The translations under genes were made by a program, and so were the position numbers. Positions 45,203 to 55,579 of a stretch of DNA of 64,000 nucleotides are shown in pieces. The notes below the pieces were generated by a model. The model searched no databases, was not told the origin of the DNA, and saw nothing but the letters and a program-made list of their open reading frames with translations. Position 1 is the first letter of the stretch. Each line of letters begins with the position of its first letter. Location: contig MU001503.1 of the NCBI GenBank assembly GCA_010093485.1, positions 380,224-444,223 of the forward strand, given 5' to 3'. The DNA is from Karstenula rhodostoma CBS 690.94. Lineage: Eukaryota; Ascomycota; Dothideomycetes; Pleosporales; Didymosphaeriaceae.

Positions 45203-46126
45203 CTAACGTGAATCAGTCTTGCCCATCAACAGCATTTCTTGCTCCACCGAGAACCGCCCCACGAGCGGCGGTTGGAACCTAGAAGCCCTCCTTGTCAGCG
45301 GGTCCATATTCTCCTCTCCACCGGGCACATGCCGCGCCCTAGGTCTTGTCACCTCAAGCTTATACCGCAGCGGCGGGCTACTCAGCTTCTCCAATCTCAT
45401 ATCCTCCCGCTCCACCACGTCCGACTCCACGAACCACCTGCCCTCTTCCAACCGCGCTTTCTTCCACTCCACGACGACCCGCAGACTTTTGTCGTTGTCC
45501 ACCGCGACCCAGCAGCCGCCCCCTTTGCCGTCGCGAACCCACTTCTTCGGCTTGACCTGGTGTTTTGCGGGATTCAGGCGCGCCAGCCACCCCTCCATCC
45601 AGCCAATTTTCTTCGCCTTCTCTTCGCGGGCGATGACCTCTTCCTCGGTTTCCTCGTGCTCAGTGCCAACGTAGGCATATCCCTGTTTCTGGCCCGCGAG
45701 AAGCTCTGCTCCCCCGACGTCGACACGGCACTCCCTGCGAACGCCATCTCCATCCTCATAGCTGAAGGGAACGCTGACGATTTTGTCTTCCACGTCCGTA
45801 GCGTCGTCCACGTTGAGGTCTTTGTCGGCCTCGGTGGGGAGGCCATCCTGGCTGTCTTTTGAAGCGTCGTCAACGATCGTTTGGGGTGTCGGGGTCCAGC
45901 TGAGGTCCGACCCGGCAGAGCTCGCGCTGGGTGGCCTCAAAAGCAGGGTTAAATAATCGATGTTTAGCGTGCAATCTGGCGTGCAATCCATTTCTATTTC
46001 CTCTTGGGCGGGTGTTTCCTCTGGGGTGGGTATGTAGAATGGAAACGGAGGGCCGCCCCCTTCGTCCAGTATCTCATCAGGAGGGGGGCTTGCCGATTCC
46101 GTGCTTCGATCCCGGCCAAGAAACAT
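45203..46126 (-). CDS. Conserved-looking protein of unknown function
   Basis: Single exon, 307 residues. The start is ATG 46126 (MFLGRDRSTESASPPP); the open frame begins two codons earlier with TTG only. The N-terminal half is acidic and Pro/Ser-rich, probably disordered. The second half looks globular: WMEGWLARLNPAKHQVKPKKWVRDGKG is followed by CWVAVDNDKSLRVVVEWKKARLEEGRWFVESDVVEREDMRLEKL, suggesting alternating strands. No signal peptide or transmembrane helix, and no motif that names a function. It is tail-to-tail with the oxysterol-binding protein gene (246 bases between stops). The strand is chosen because the frame is long and compositionally protein-like, although overlapping plus-strand frames also exist. 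Confidence 0.65.
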   Translation of the reverse strand: MFLGRDRSTESASPPPDEILDEGGGPPFPFYIPTPEETPAQEEIEMDCTPDCTLNIDYLTLLLRPPSASSAGSDLSWTPTPQTIVDDASKDSQDGLPTEADKDLNVDDATDVEDKIVSVPFSYEDGDGVRRECRVDVGGAELLAGQKQGYAYVGTEHEETEEEVIAREEKAKKIGWMEGWLARLNPAKHQVKPKKWVRDGKGGGCWVAVDNDKSLRVVVEWKKARLEEGRWFVESDVVEREDMRLEKLSSPPLRYKLEVTRPRARHVPGGEENMDPLTRRASRFQPPLVGRFSVEQEMLLMGKTDSR

Positions 46127-46865
46127 GGTCAATCAGTTATCTCTACTGAGAGCGATCCGCTGTTTTTTTTTCAGACGACCAGATGGTCGGTGATGCAAAA
46201 AGTGTTGTCGTCGCAGCGATGTCGCCGCGGAGCCAAAGTACGGTGCTGCGATGCAAGACTGGGTAGACGGGACGGTGTGCGATTGTCGTAAGAATATTGG
46301 CGAGCGAAAGAAAAAATGCAAAAGATGCTCGGTGCAAGAATATGTTGCGGCAAGCAAAGTGCGGTACGACTGTTCTGTTGCCCCGTGGATGGATAACGAC
46401 GCGTTGAAGGACGACGATACACGATACACTGAACCGATGTGCCATGCCACCGCCCATTGGGAAGGTGGCATGGCATGCAAGCTGCTCTGTGGCTGCCATT
46501 CGAGCATACGCAGTAAGTGTATTGAACGTATTGCAGTAGGCACAACCTGCGAAACAAGAGCGATCGCCCCGGCGCCCCAAAGTCGCGCTAAAACCGACAG
46601 CCCTCAGTTTCGTGTGCACACTTTGTGCGTCAACAACGAGATTTTCGTTACTTCAAACCTGTGTAGTTGAATTGGATGGAGAAAGCTATGGCACGTACTC
46701 ATGGTTTCGACGACGGAATCTACCTCGACGTTTGCTACTGTCAACCTAACTTCGGACTTGCACTCTCAGAAAACATGCGATATTCATGCGTACAGACGAA
46801 GCCCGTGCCGACCATGAACATCAAAGACAGCTATCTCCAGCGAAAATTGCCTGTTTCGGGCCTGC
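46127..46865. other. Intergenic, no supported gene
   Basis: Several overlapping open frames of 95-158 codons on both strands but no domain, splice structure or start context worth calling. Confidence 0.4.
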
Positions 46866-47978
46866 CTATGTATGCCCCATCATCTCCAAGCTCTTGTGAT
46901 AATCACTCGTCCCACCCTCAGGATCCCGATCCTTTGGCTTGCAACTCTGATTGAACGGGACCTTCCCCTTGCCATGAGCGCCATCAATAGCCATGAAAGA
47001 CTGTCCCTTCGCTTTCAGCATGTTCTGCGCGGCGTCGTCGAACCAGCCGTTGATGAAGTCGCCATGGAAGCAGTAGCCGTCACCAATCTTTCGCGCCTGT
47101 TAGCAGAAGGCCTTTTCGGAAAGAGAAATACACGGCGCACGACATCTCTCACTCACCTCACCACAGGCAAGCTTGAAGGGCGGAATGCCGCTCCAACCGC
47201 CTGGGATGGCAGCCTTGGTGTTGTATCTAGCTGAGAATCTCAGGCTCGGCATCCGCTTCATCCCAGCAGGACTCGCAGCCGCCGGGACTCGCAGCCGCAT
47301 ACGCATACTCGGTCACTTTATTCGGATTGACGCAATCGGGGAACCTGCAAGAGATCATTCCAAGTTTCTTTCGCCCCGAGAGGCTTGCACTCCGGGTTTC
47401 GCAATTGCACCTCAAGATGGCCTGCATATGCGCGCCACACGTCCCCCTGGGGAAGGCTGCTCGAGGACGGCTGTTCCGATCATCCGCGCCCGTATCGCAC
47501 CACCACGTTATCGCCGTGAGTTTCTCGTTGATATCGGCCTACGACTTTGCAGATGCGTTACCTGCGACCATGTGCAGGTCGCGGGGGAAGGGGATCTCAG
47601 CGCGGTCGATGTTTTCGTAGTAGGTCTTGAAAGTGGCGGGGTAGACCTCGGTGTAGGTATCGCCCTTGACATAGTAGAGGGTTGGAGCCCCTAGGCCGCT
47701 GTGAGACGTGGCCCTGTGCAGGCAGGTGGGGATGGAGAGGGAGGTGTACAGTATACTGAGAGATCGTTCGGGTTCTCGCCTGAAGGACAGCCTTTCTGAA
47801 GCTCTGCCGTGGTTGGGAGGTTTTTGGTCACGGCATCGGAGCCGTAGAACGAGTGCATGTGGGAAGCATATTTGCCGGGGAGGACAATGGGGTCGATGTT
47901 CTTTCTCATGAAGGGCTTGTGCTCGATATCGGTGAGCGCGGCGACAGCGCCGGCAAAGGCGAGAAGGGCAACGCGCAT
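46866..47978 (-). pseudogene. Secreted DUF1996 protein gene, disrupted
   Basis: Four family-supported exons: 47978-47750 (signal peptide MRVALLAFAGAVAAL, then PIVLPGKYASHMHSFYG), 47690-47411 (WAPTLYYVKGDTYTEVYP...IPFPRDLHMVAGNASA, then WWCDTG), 47344-47157 (FPDCVNPN...IPGGWSG) and 47096-46866 (GYCFHGDFINGWF to TAG). Introns are normal GT...AG. Two lesions break it: an in-frame TAG at 47539-47541 in exon 2, and a 16-base tandem duplication (47269-47298) in exon 3 that shifts the frame. Without the extra 16 bases the exon phases close exactly. DUF1996 proteins are secreted and of unknown function. The high overall preservation suggests recent inactivation, or sequence error, which two independent lesions make less likely. 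Confidence 0.8.
47269..47298. repeat. 16-base tandem duplication inside DUF1996 pseudogene
   Basis: GGACTCGCAGCCGC occurs at 47269-47282 and 47285-47298, a period of 16. Removing one period restores the reading frame between the preceding and following conserved segments. Confidence 0.85.
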
Positions 47979-48793
47979 CGTGGTCAGGGTCTCAATGGTG
48001 AGACGATCAGTCGGGCAGGAGCCTTCAGATGCTCTTTCCATATATATATATGTATCTCGCTTGTTGCCGGCATGGTCGACAGTGTGGGGTAGAACTGCCG
48101 GTGAACGTTCTCAATTTACAAAACCCTATTTGCCGCTGACAACTCTCCAATCATGGCAACATCCGTAAACAAAAACCTTTATGGATCAAGAAAACGACTT
48201 GTGGTTCGTCAAGAGTGCCCCCTATTTGGTGCAACCCGAGGTACGGTGGACATCTACATGTTCTGGAATCCAAAGGATGTGGGGGAAACTGGACGGGCGA
48301 GCCAAGAAAACACCAGTGTCTATATACCCAGTTCCCCAGTACCCGTAGTGCACTTGTAAACCGATTGTTGACTCTTCGCGCGCTTTTGCAAGCCGCGGCA
48401 AAAATGCAATACAGGAACTCGGTCAGGTGCCAAAACGTGCGTATGAGGAATAGAATACAAGTTGGAATGTCGGTCGCCAGTAGCACATGCATTTCGCGCG
48501 AGGGGCAGTGAAATTATGACATTTGCTAATGGGTATCTTTGCTTCATAAGAAATAAGAGATTGGTTGGCCTGGTAAAGATATCGTCGGCACAGCTGCCCG
48601 GTCAAGGTAGAGTCCGTGCTTGGTTGGATCACGATAGGGAGGACGAGCTGTTTCGCCAGATGCTGGTAGCCAGTGGTTTCGGCGGTGATGACCATCCGCT
48701 GGTTCGCTTCTTCTGTCGGTTGTTGCAGATAGAATCCTCGGTCCAAGGAACAATTATAGTAGATGGGCATGTGGTGCTGGGACGTGACTCGAT
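47979..48793. other. Intergenic with dispersed repeat copy
   Basis: Upstream region of the DUF1996 pseudogene and 3' side of the next gene. A short (TA)n run near 48041-48052 and the repeat at 48367-48434 are the only structures seen. Confidence 0.45.
48367..48434 (+). repeat. Dispersed repeat with CAAGCCGCGGC core, copy 2
   Basis: TTGACTCTTCGCG through CAAGCCGCGGCAAAA to AGGTGCCAAAA. It matches 35337-35402 on the opposite strand at roughly 80 percent. It lies about 390 bases upstream of the DUF1996 pseudogene start. Confidence 0.6.
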
Positions 48794-49826
48794 CTAAAAG
48801 TACTTTGCGATGGCGGCATCCTCTTTCGTCGGGGTCGTGGTGCCCATCTCTTTGCTGACAGCATTTATGCTGCCGGTTTTACCCGATCCGTGGTGCATCT
48901 CCGCTGGCATCATGGTCCCTTCAAGTTCGGCTCGTACGGTTCCAGCTGATTCATACGTGACATAGGGAGGCGGGTTGGCTTTTGAATCCGAGAGCAGCAC
49001 TGCATTGTTGTGACGGTTTGCCTTTCTTCGTCGCATGAAGAACAAAGCACCAATGATCGCAAGTACCGCGAGGACGCCCAGTGTGATACCCACTCCCATG
49101 CCTGCTTTCGCACCAGAAGATATTCCTGGTGATTCGGATGATGCAGTCGGACTCGGGGTCGAAGAGGTTACGGACTTAACCGCTGCGGTCGCGGATGTGG
49201 TGGAAATCAAATGTCTACTGGAGGATGTGGATGAGGCCGAGCTGCTGGCGGAGGAGGTGGTGCTGATGCGTGGCAGCGCTGCGGCCGCGACCCCTACTAC
49301 CACTGGCGCATTGGCCTTGAATACCAAATCTTCGTCGTTGCAGCAACTCGTATTCCGACCGGTAACACCCGCCTCGAGCGTGCCTTGCGGTGTGCAGCAG
49401 AATTCGTTTTTCGGCTCGAAACAGTAGAAAATGAAAGCGTTGAAGTGGTCGGGTTCCTCTGCACGCATTGTAAGCGATGGTCCAAGTCGAGTAGTCGGCA
49501 AGCATACCTTTTCCCCGGCAGTAGTTAGGGCAAGCGGGATCTTTCCATGTTTTGTCGGTACAGCCGTTTCTCCAATAATGATTTGCCCCTTTAGCTTCAT
49601 TCGCTTGCTCCATACACAGGCCATTGGTCATGCAGAGGTCTCCGATCGCGCAACAAGACGAGTGTTCGCCATTCTCGATGGCCGTTATATTGCAAGGAAC
49701 GTAGATTGCTTTGGAATTCGTGTAGAGCGATCCGTTGTTGGCGTAGCATTCCGCGGCCATTTTCACGGTGGCGCAAAGTTCAAGTATGCGTTTGGAGGAG
49801 GGCGGACTCGAGAGAAAGGATGACAT
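48794..49826 (-). CDS. Single-pass surface protein with Cys-rich ectodomain
   Basis: Two exons, 49826-49508 and 49458-48794, join in phase 1 across the 49-base intron (GTATGC...GTGCAG) and give 327 residues. The ectodomain has many paired Cys (SSCCAIGDLC, CPNYC, FCCTPQG, SCCND) and starts AECYANNGS, the layout of a fungal Cys-rich extracellular module. A Ser/Thr-rich stretch (STTSSASSSASSTSSSRH), a transmembrane helix (GVGITLGVLAVLAIIGALFFM), a basic RRRK stop-transfer and a cytoplasmic tail with PPPYVTYE follow. This resembles wall-stress-sensor-like architecture, but the function is unproven. No clear signal peptide follows ATG 49826; ATG 49904 is also in frame, so a small upstream signal-peptide exon may be missing. 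Confidence 0.75.
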
Positions 49827-50795
49827 GGCGGGCCGGACTGCGTATGCATATAGCCTCCCACCGCGTCCGTGTCCGACCCGCAACTCCGCCTTCCCGCAAG
49901 CCATCTGAGCGCCAAGTCAATGGTAAACTTCTCAGATGGGTAGCGCGATGGCTCCAAGAGTTTCATGTTACTGTGCGGATCGATAATTATGGGGCCGGGC
50001 GTAATTCTATTGGCTCGGGGTGATAGTATCACAATGTTTACAAGTCCGGCCATCTCATTACGCGAACTCATTTCAGGTTTTGGTTTTACACCAAGGAGGT
50101 CATACATAGCTTCAGAGGCAAGTTTGATTTCATCATACTTTTGCACATATAGCTACACTTCCAAGGCTGCAAATGTTTACGAGCACACCGACTATCGCAA
50201 AAATCGACCCTGTTGAAATGTGCGACCTCCTGCGACGGTTGCTTTACGCCCGTTAATTCGCAGGGATCGCGCGGCCGCATCTCGCGCGAGAGGCGGTGAA
50301 TGATCCGCGACCTGTGCGCGAGAACGTGGCGAACTGCAACAACAGCGTTCCCCGTCCGGTTACTCTCGGAATCTTCAATGCCCGATTGAGGTTGAAGATC
50401 GTCGCTCAGGCATTGCGCCTTGGAATCTCCGCATCGAAGTATCTGCAGGATCGAATGACATTATCGGGCTAAGCCGCAGTCTGGTGTTGTTCTGGCTGGT
50501 TGCTAATCACGCCTCTAGCCGCCCCACGCCCCCCACTCTGTAGCATGGACACATGGATCTTGCCGCTGGTCAGACCTTGAAAGCTAGGGTCAGCAGCGGC
50601 GATCGAATCCTACCAACCTGGTTACAGTGTTGCCTTTTTTGGCAACTCATTCGAACTGGAAAATCAGCTCGCGAGATCTGGAACGCTTGAGAAGGGTCTC
50701 TTATGCTCTGAGAGACTCAAGGTTAGTTGCCGAGTCTTCCAGTCCTAGGCACCACAGCAAGAAGCGCGTTAGCTTCGCATTAAATGGCATCTCAG

Positions 50796-50894
50796 AGCTT
50801 ATTTTTGAGCTATTAGCTAGGGGAAATACCTTTTTGTCAACATTTTTTTGTCTACACTCGATAACTCGATCTTTTTGTCATTATTTCCCTCCTG
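50796..50894 (+). mobile_element. 99-base dispersed element, copy B, with 12-base flanking direct repeats
   Basis: Runs from AGCTTATTTT to TTTCCCTCCTG and is exactly as long as copy A at 26406-26504. It is flanked by perfect direct repeats ATGGCATCTCAG at 50784-50795 and 50895-50906. Internal features are a small inverted repeat AGCTA-T-TAGCT, GGGGAAAT (50820-50827) complementary to ATTTCCC (50883-50889), and three TTTTTGTC motifs. No open frame of its own. Confidence 0.75.
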
Positions 50895-51877
50895 ATGGCA
50901 TCTCAGCACCAAAGTTGGCAACCTGTCTTAAGATTCGTGCGGTTCAACGGTTTCCCGTGACTGAACGCAACACCACATTTATAGAAGTTCTTACGAAGGG
51001 ACGAGAGCTTTGATCGAGTGATTAAAAACAACTTTACGGCACCTGTGCAACACTGAGTACGGTTGAAATAGGCACCCACGGGCGCTTCTTCCCGATAGTC
51101 TTCCTCGGCTCCGGGATCCCGACTTGCCAACTTGTCACGGTTGAAGATACCTGGGTGCCCCGCACGACATATAGCTTCTCCAGCTGAATCTCAGCGTTTC
51201 GAATGAATGCCGATGTTACAGCGATTCTGTAACTCCTAGTCAGGATCTCCTGCATGGTACATCGTCAGCTGCGTGATTTCGTTCAACATGATCAAATGTT
51301 TCCAATCGTCTGAAGTGACTTGTGAATAAGTCATGGATATCCATGTCTCAAATAGGTGGAGAGGGTTAAGCTATGGCTCGTTCTCCACACTGTGCAAGTC
51401 TGATCCACACTTCACGCGAACCCATAGTCTCGCCCTGCTAAATGCACATTTTAACGATCAAATACGTAAGGTACTAAAGGCCATAGCTGAAGCTACCCTA
51501 CATCACATAGCAAACCCTATCTGGTCTACGGTATTACGTAGACCGATGAATGGTCAAATCGTGAGATCGCTGTCTACAATAACAATTGAATTTGACGTCG
51601 TAGCCTGTCTGTCTCAACCTACGGCTCTGTTACGACGGAACAACTTCCAATATCATTGCTTTAGAGCAACCCCATAGGATATGCGGCTCGCTGTGTGCAC
51701 AGTGTCGGCAGGCTGTAAAGTAGCTGCAAAGAAGGACGCACTTGCGCAGTGGATTTCACCGAACATAGGCGTGCGCCTCTATCCCCACGGTGAAAAAAGT
51801 ATTTTTCAATGCCCGCTCCGTGTAGTCACATGATCGAGCAGGGCACGCGCATGCCAATTCTGCACCAACCCCAGGTG

Positions 51878-51883
51878 TATATA
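51878..51883 (+). promoter_or_regulatory. TATA-like element upstream of RING gene
   Basis: TATATA with a CCAAT at about 51854. It lies about 250 bases before the chosen start codon, which would leave a long 5' UTR. Confidence 0.3.
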
Positions 51884-52132
51884 GACGTTACTGCAGGCTC
51901 GCTCCCTTCAAAAGCACTCAAAAACTTTACACCCCTTTCTCCGGCTCAACCTCACAACGTATCCTCCTACAGGACAGACACCCTCCCATGCGGCCTGCGC
52001 GCCCTTTGCGCCCTTTCACTCCAGCTCAAGTGCATAAAACACCCCAACGCGCTCCACTTGTACGGTTCACCATCCGCACCTGCAATTTGCTTCCACATCA
52101 CTCGATACACACAACAATACACATTTCCTAGG

Positions 52133-54100
52133 ATGGATCCCGGACGCAACCTGGAAGAAAAGATCGACCACTGTCTCGGGGATGACACTCGTCAGGAGGA
52201 TTGGTGGCGCGAGCTGAAAGCTCTTTATCACGAGTCTGATGTACGTTGGAAAGAAGCTCTTCGTCAAGTTCATAAAGATCGTGCAGCTCCCACAGCTCGC
52301 GAAGACAAAGATGCCCGCTGGAAGCCGCTGTCCCAAGCTAAATTTGCTGAAATCGTTGAACACCGTCGTAAGGTAGAGGTAGCACTCAAGGCCTTAGGAG
52401 CACGTGGGGCGTTGGCCCTCCGTCAGTTTCTTAGCCGTATCTCCATTGAAACAGACCTCCACCGTACTTGCTCAGGCCGTGTCAAAAAGCAGACTAGACT
52501 GCATCGCAAGAAGACGTTTCTAAAGCCGGATAAACCGAAGCCACCTGTTTCGCCATTGGCTTCACTACCGTTCCAATCCATCTTATGCACGCAAGTTGGA
52601 AATCCAGAGCTTCATGGAACGACGACACAGCTTAGTAGCACCGTAGTTTCGAGCAAGTGCATATATGGCCCCGGTGGTGAACTGGTCTTCGAGAGCTACC
52701 GGGTCAAACATAATTGGCATCTGGGCGTAGACTGTAACTGTAGAAAGGTTCACATCGACGGCTCAGTCTGGGCTTCGCTGACCAAAGAGCTGGAATTCCT
52801 CATACGTATTTGTAAAGCGTCTAAGGGTGTTCTCAGTATTCCAGGATCGTCCGTGTATCGCGGTCATGCAGAATTCGTCAGCGACAAGCAGTCCAGCTGC
52901 TCTCGAACTGACTGCCTAGCCTGCCTGCAACTTGCTGGTATCCGGCGGTTCGTTGCGCATACGCTCCGTCAAGCTGAATCCCTACAGTCGGAAGCAATCC
53001 TCTTGCTAGCGAGCGACTTCTTCCCCCTAATCGGCGGCAAGCTTAGTGCTGAACAGGTCAAGCATTTTGATCCGCATGCCATGCTCATGAACGCCTTGAA
53101 GATGCACCCGTACCGCTTGTCAGCATACCAAGCTATGTTAATGATGCTGGGAAAACTGGGTAATGACGAAATCGCCCACCCGCGCAAGGCCCTCGAGTAT
53201 TCTGAGAAGCTGAGGGTCCTATGCGAGTCATGGTTTTCTTACACTCGACGGATCTTCGCTCCGGAAAACTTGACGGTCGACCACAGCGACAAGATCTTCA
53301 TGTTCGACCGGGTTTTTGCGCCTAACAACCAGATGTCTCCGAATGACGAGAACACGAAGGATGTCGAGTGCATGATATGTGGCGACAAGGCTGAAGGGAA
53401 GACAAAACTGGTCCGCGTACCTTGTGGCCACACGTTCTGCGTCGACTGTCTGAAGAAATGGCGCGTCAATTCCCCCCAGGATCAGAACTTCTCGTACCAA
53501 TATCGTTGCCCGCTCTGTCGCAAGTGTCTGGCATGTGGCGCTCAGGGTTGCGAGTTCCATAAGGTTCAAATGCCCAAACTCCGCGACCATAAATTCAAGA
53601 TCGGATCCATCTGGCCAATTCCACTCGAATCGCTCCTCAAATCCGTTTTCACCATGGCTGACCCCTCGTTGCTTGGAAAGTGGGACCAGCTGGAGCCGGT
53701 GCGGCTCATGCAAGCTTCGACTTACATCAAGCTCCGCGAAAACACGCGCGAGGCTAGGGCTCTTCTGCGCTACAATATGAAGTTGTGCCGGAAATGGGCT
53801 GAATGGTATGATTCGCGGAGTTATATTAGAGGCCCAGAGTATCGTGCTCATTTCAATGCCGCGGAGCAGCTCTTCAAGGATATCGCGGCGGAGTTTCGTC
53901 GTGCAACGCAAAACGAGCCCATATCGCACGATGCACCTGATTGGGATGCTCTCGACTGGTGTGCTCGACCAGAGTTATACCCTGCAGTCGCAACACTAAT
54001 ACCACGTGACAACCCGGAGTTATGCATCGGTCCAATTCCTTTTGAGCAGCGCGAGCCTTTCCTCACAGACGAGGGCGCCGATCCAGAGACTATTGTGTAA
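52133..54100 (+). CDS. RING-finger protein (probable E3 ubiquitin ligase)
   Basis: Single exon, 655 residues from ATG 52133 (MDPGRNLEEKIDH). The frame remains open upstream to 51809, but that part is compositionally unlike the rest and runs past a TATA-like element, so I treat it as 5' UTR. The RING (C3HC4) is at about residues 412-470: CMICG, then PCGHTFCVDCL, then CPLCRKCLACG. The N-terminal 400 residues are charged and helical, with a DCNCRKVHIDG segment and CSRTDCLACLQ that may be a second metal site. The C-terminal 180 residues (KLCRKWAEWYDSRSY, WDALDWCARPELYP) are of unknown fold. No membrane segment. RING proteins of this kind pass ubiquitin from an E2 to substrates; no substrate is known. 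Confidence 0.8.
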   Translation: MDPGRNLEEKIDHCLGDDTRQEDWWRELKALYHESDVRWKEALRQVHKDRAAPTAREDKDARWKPLSQAKFAEIVEHRRKVEVALKALGARGALALRQFLSRISIETDLHRTCSGRVKKQTRLHRKKTFLKPDKPKPPVSPLASLPFQSILCTQVGNPELHGTTTQLSSTVVSSKCIYGPGGELVFESYRVKHNWHLGVDCNCRKVHIDGSVWASLTKELEFLIRICKASKGVLSIPGSSVYRGHAEFVSDKQSSCSRTDCLACLQLAGIRRFVAHTLRQAESLQSEAILLLASDFFPLIGGKLSAEQVKHFDPHAMLMNALKMHPYRLSAYQAMLMMLGKLGNDEIAHPRKALEYSEKLRVLCESWFSYTRRIFAPENLTVDHSDKIFMFDRVFAPNNQMSPNDENTKDVECMICGDKAEGKTKLVRVPCGHTFCVDCLKKWRVNSPQDQNFSYQYRCPLCRKCLACGAQGCEFHKVQMPKLRDHKFKIGSIWPIPLESLLKSVFTMADPSLLGKWDQLEPVRLMQASTYIKLRENTREARALLRYNMKLCRKWAEWYDSRSYIRGPEYRAHFNAAEQLFKDIAAEFRRATQNEPISHDAPDWDALDWCARPELYPAVATLIPRDNPELCIGPIPFEQREPFLTDEGADPETIV

Positions 54101-55579
54101 TTGCCACATCCGTTGCCTTGATATAGTATCTCGGCTCGCTTCACCCCTTTCTTCAGGTGTGCGAAATCTCTAGTACAGTATCTGATTACCTGCAAAGAGA
54201 GATCCATGGCAGTAGCTGCTCCAGTTCTCGAACAAGCCCGGGTTGGTTGTAGTAGTTCAAGCCATTGTTGGCATTGCTGCCAACTGAGTGCTAAATCAGA
54301 ACGCGCTTGCAGACTGACGACACATTCGTTCGACACTCGATTGCAAGTTTTGTGGACTTTCATGGTGATTATACTTTTCTCCATATCGACTCTCAGTTTT
54401 AATATCAAATTCTCAAAGAGTCTGACACATGGACTCACGCAGTTGTGTTATGTTGATGCTCAGGGAGAGGCTGTTTTGAATTTGTTCAGTATGTAGCGTT
54501 TCTCTTCCAGCATTGCCGGTACTTGCGCGTAGGATAGCGAAAGTGTTATGTCCTTGTCGAGGATGTTTTCCACTTCTTCCAAAAAATGGTCTTTCGTTTG
54601 TGAAAAGAGGGATAAGAAGGCAATGGAACCTGCGAAAGAGAAACCAATAAAAATTCAAGAGTCATCAAATAAGTTCCCAATTAAGATTCTTGCGATAGAC
54701 ATCTATTAGACAGGGGTTACCCGCTATTACTCGCAACTTTGGTGATTATGGTGAGAGTGCGTCGGTCGCTATGGTAAGAACTGGATAGATGAGATACAGG
54801 CCCAGCGATTTTTGCCACTATGAGTCCCCATCCCGTGAGAACCGAAACGCAAACCCCTAGCACGCTGCAAGACCGTACCCAACCGGATTGAACACATTAA
54901 GTAAGATTGCGCAAAAAGTCTTGTGAATGCATATCTAGGTAAATTCAGTCTCGAACCATTCTCAGTCTTTCAAAGCCGCTCATTTTTGTCGGAGATGACT
55001 ATAGGTATAGGCTCCACAACTCCAGCTGCGCTATAGATCTTGCCTAGGCAGTTCTTGGGCTCCCAAATGGTTGAGGCTCTTCATCAGACATGCAGCTATG
55101 TCATTCAACGACTCTCCGTTAGCTTAAGACCCGGGACAGCCGTAAAGGTGGCAAGCGTCATACTTGACCTTGTGAAGCTCTTGCATGGCAACATGTAGAG
55201 GAGATCTTGACATGTCGTTGACTTATTCACCTGTGATACGTCAATGTCGATTGCAATGTCGACTAGCTCGTATATTAAACCTCGCGGTGACAGAGTGTTC
55301 TGGATACTAGAATTGTGGGCCGCACGGACCGTACTGCTAAGGCAGGTACGACTACCTGCGGATTCACCTCGCTGCTCTGCTCTCTATATGAATCGCTCCC
55401 TCTGCCTTCCTGTCCGAGACTCTGCTGCCTCGGTTAAATCAGCTTTCCTTGATTAAAGCACCTCAAGCACGCTCCATACTGCCTGTCACCCGCCTCTACC
55501 TGCGCCATCCGAGCGCTCCTTCTCTCGCCAGCAGGGCGCCTGCTCTCTCGCTGGACTCTCTGCTTGCCTCAACGCCAGC
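54101..55579. other. Intergenic, no supported gene
   Basis: Promoter side of the chitinase gene. Short frames only, no repeat or RNA gene seen. Confidence 0.4.

Larger units (their letters stand above)
49827..52132. other. Intergenic, contains second 99-base element
   Basis: 2.3 kb without a convincing gene. It holds the 99-base element at 50796-50894. The open frame over 50627-51013 simply runs through that element. Toward the end lies the promoter of the RING gene. Confidence 0.5.

Noticed and set aside
50627..51013. 128-codon plus-strand frame resembling a minus-strand frame at 26290-26544
   Set aside because: The resemblance is entirely due to the shared 99-base non-coding element; neither frame is a gene.
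51809..52132. Upstream extension of the RING protein by 108 codons
   Set aside because: The region overlaps a TATA/CCAAT-like promoter and has a different composition; MDPGRNL at 52133 is a better start.
53228..53929. 233-codon minus-strand open frame
   Set aside because: Antisense to the RING gene with no domain of its own.
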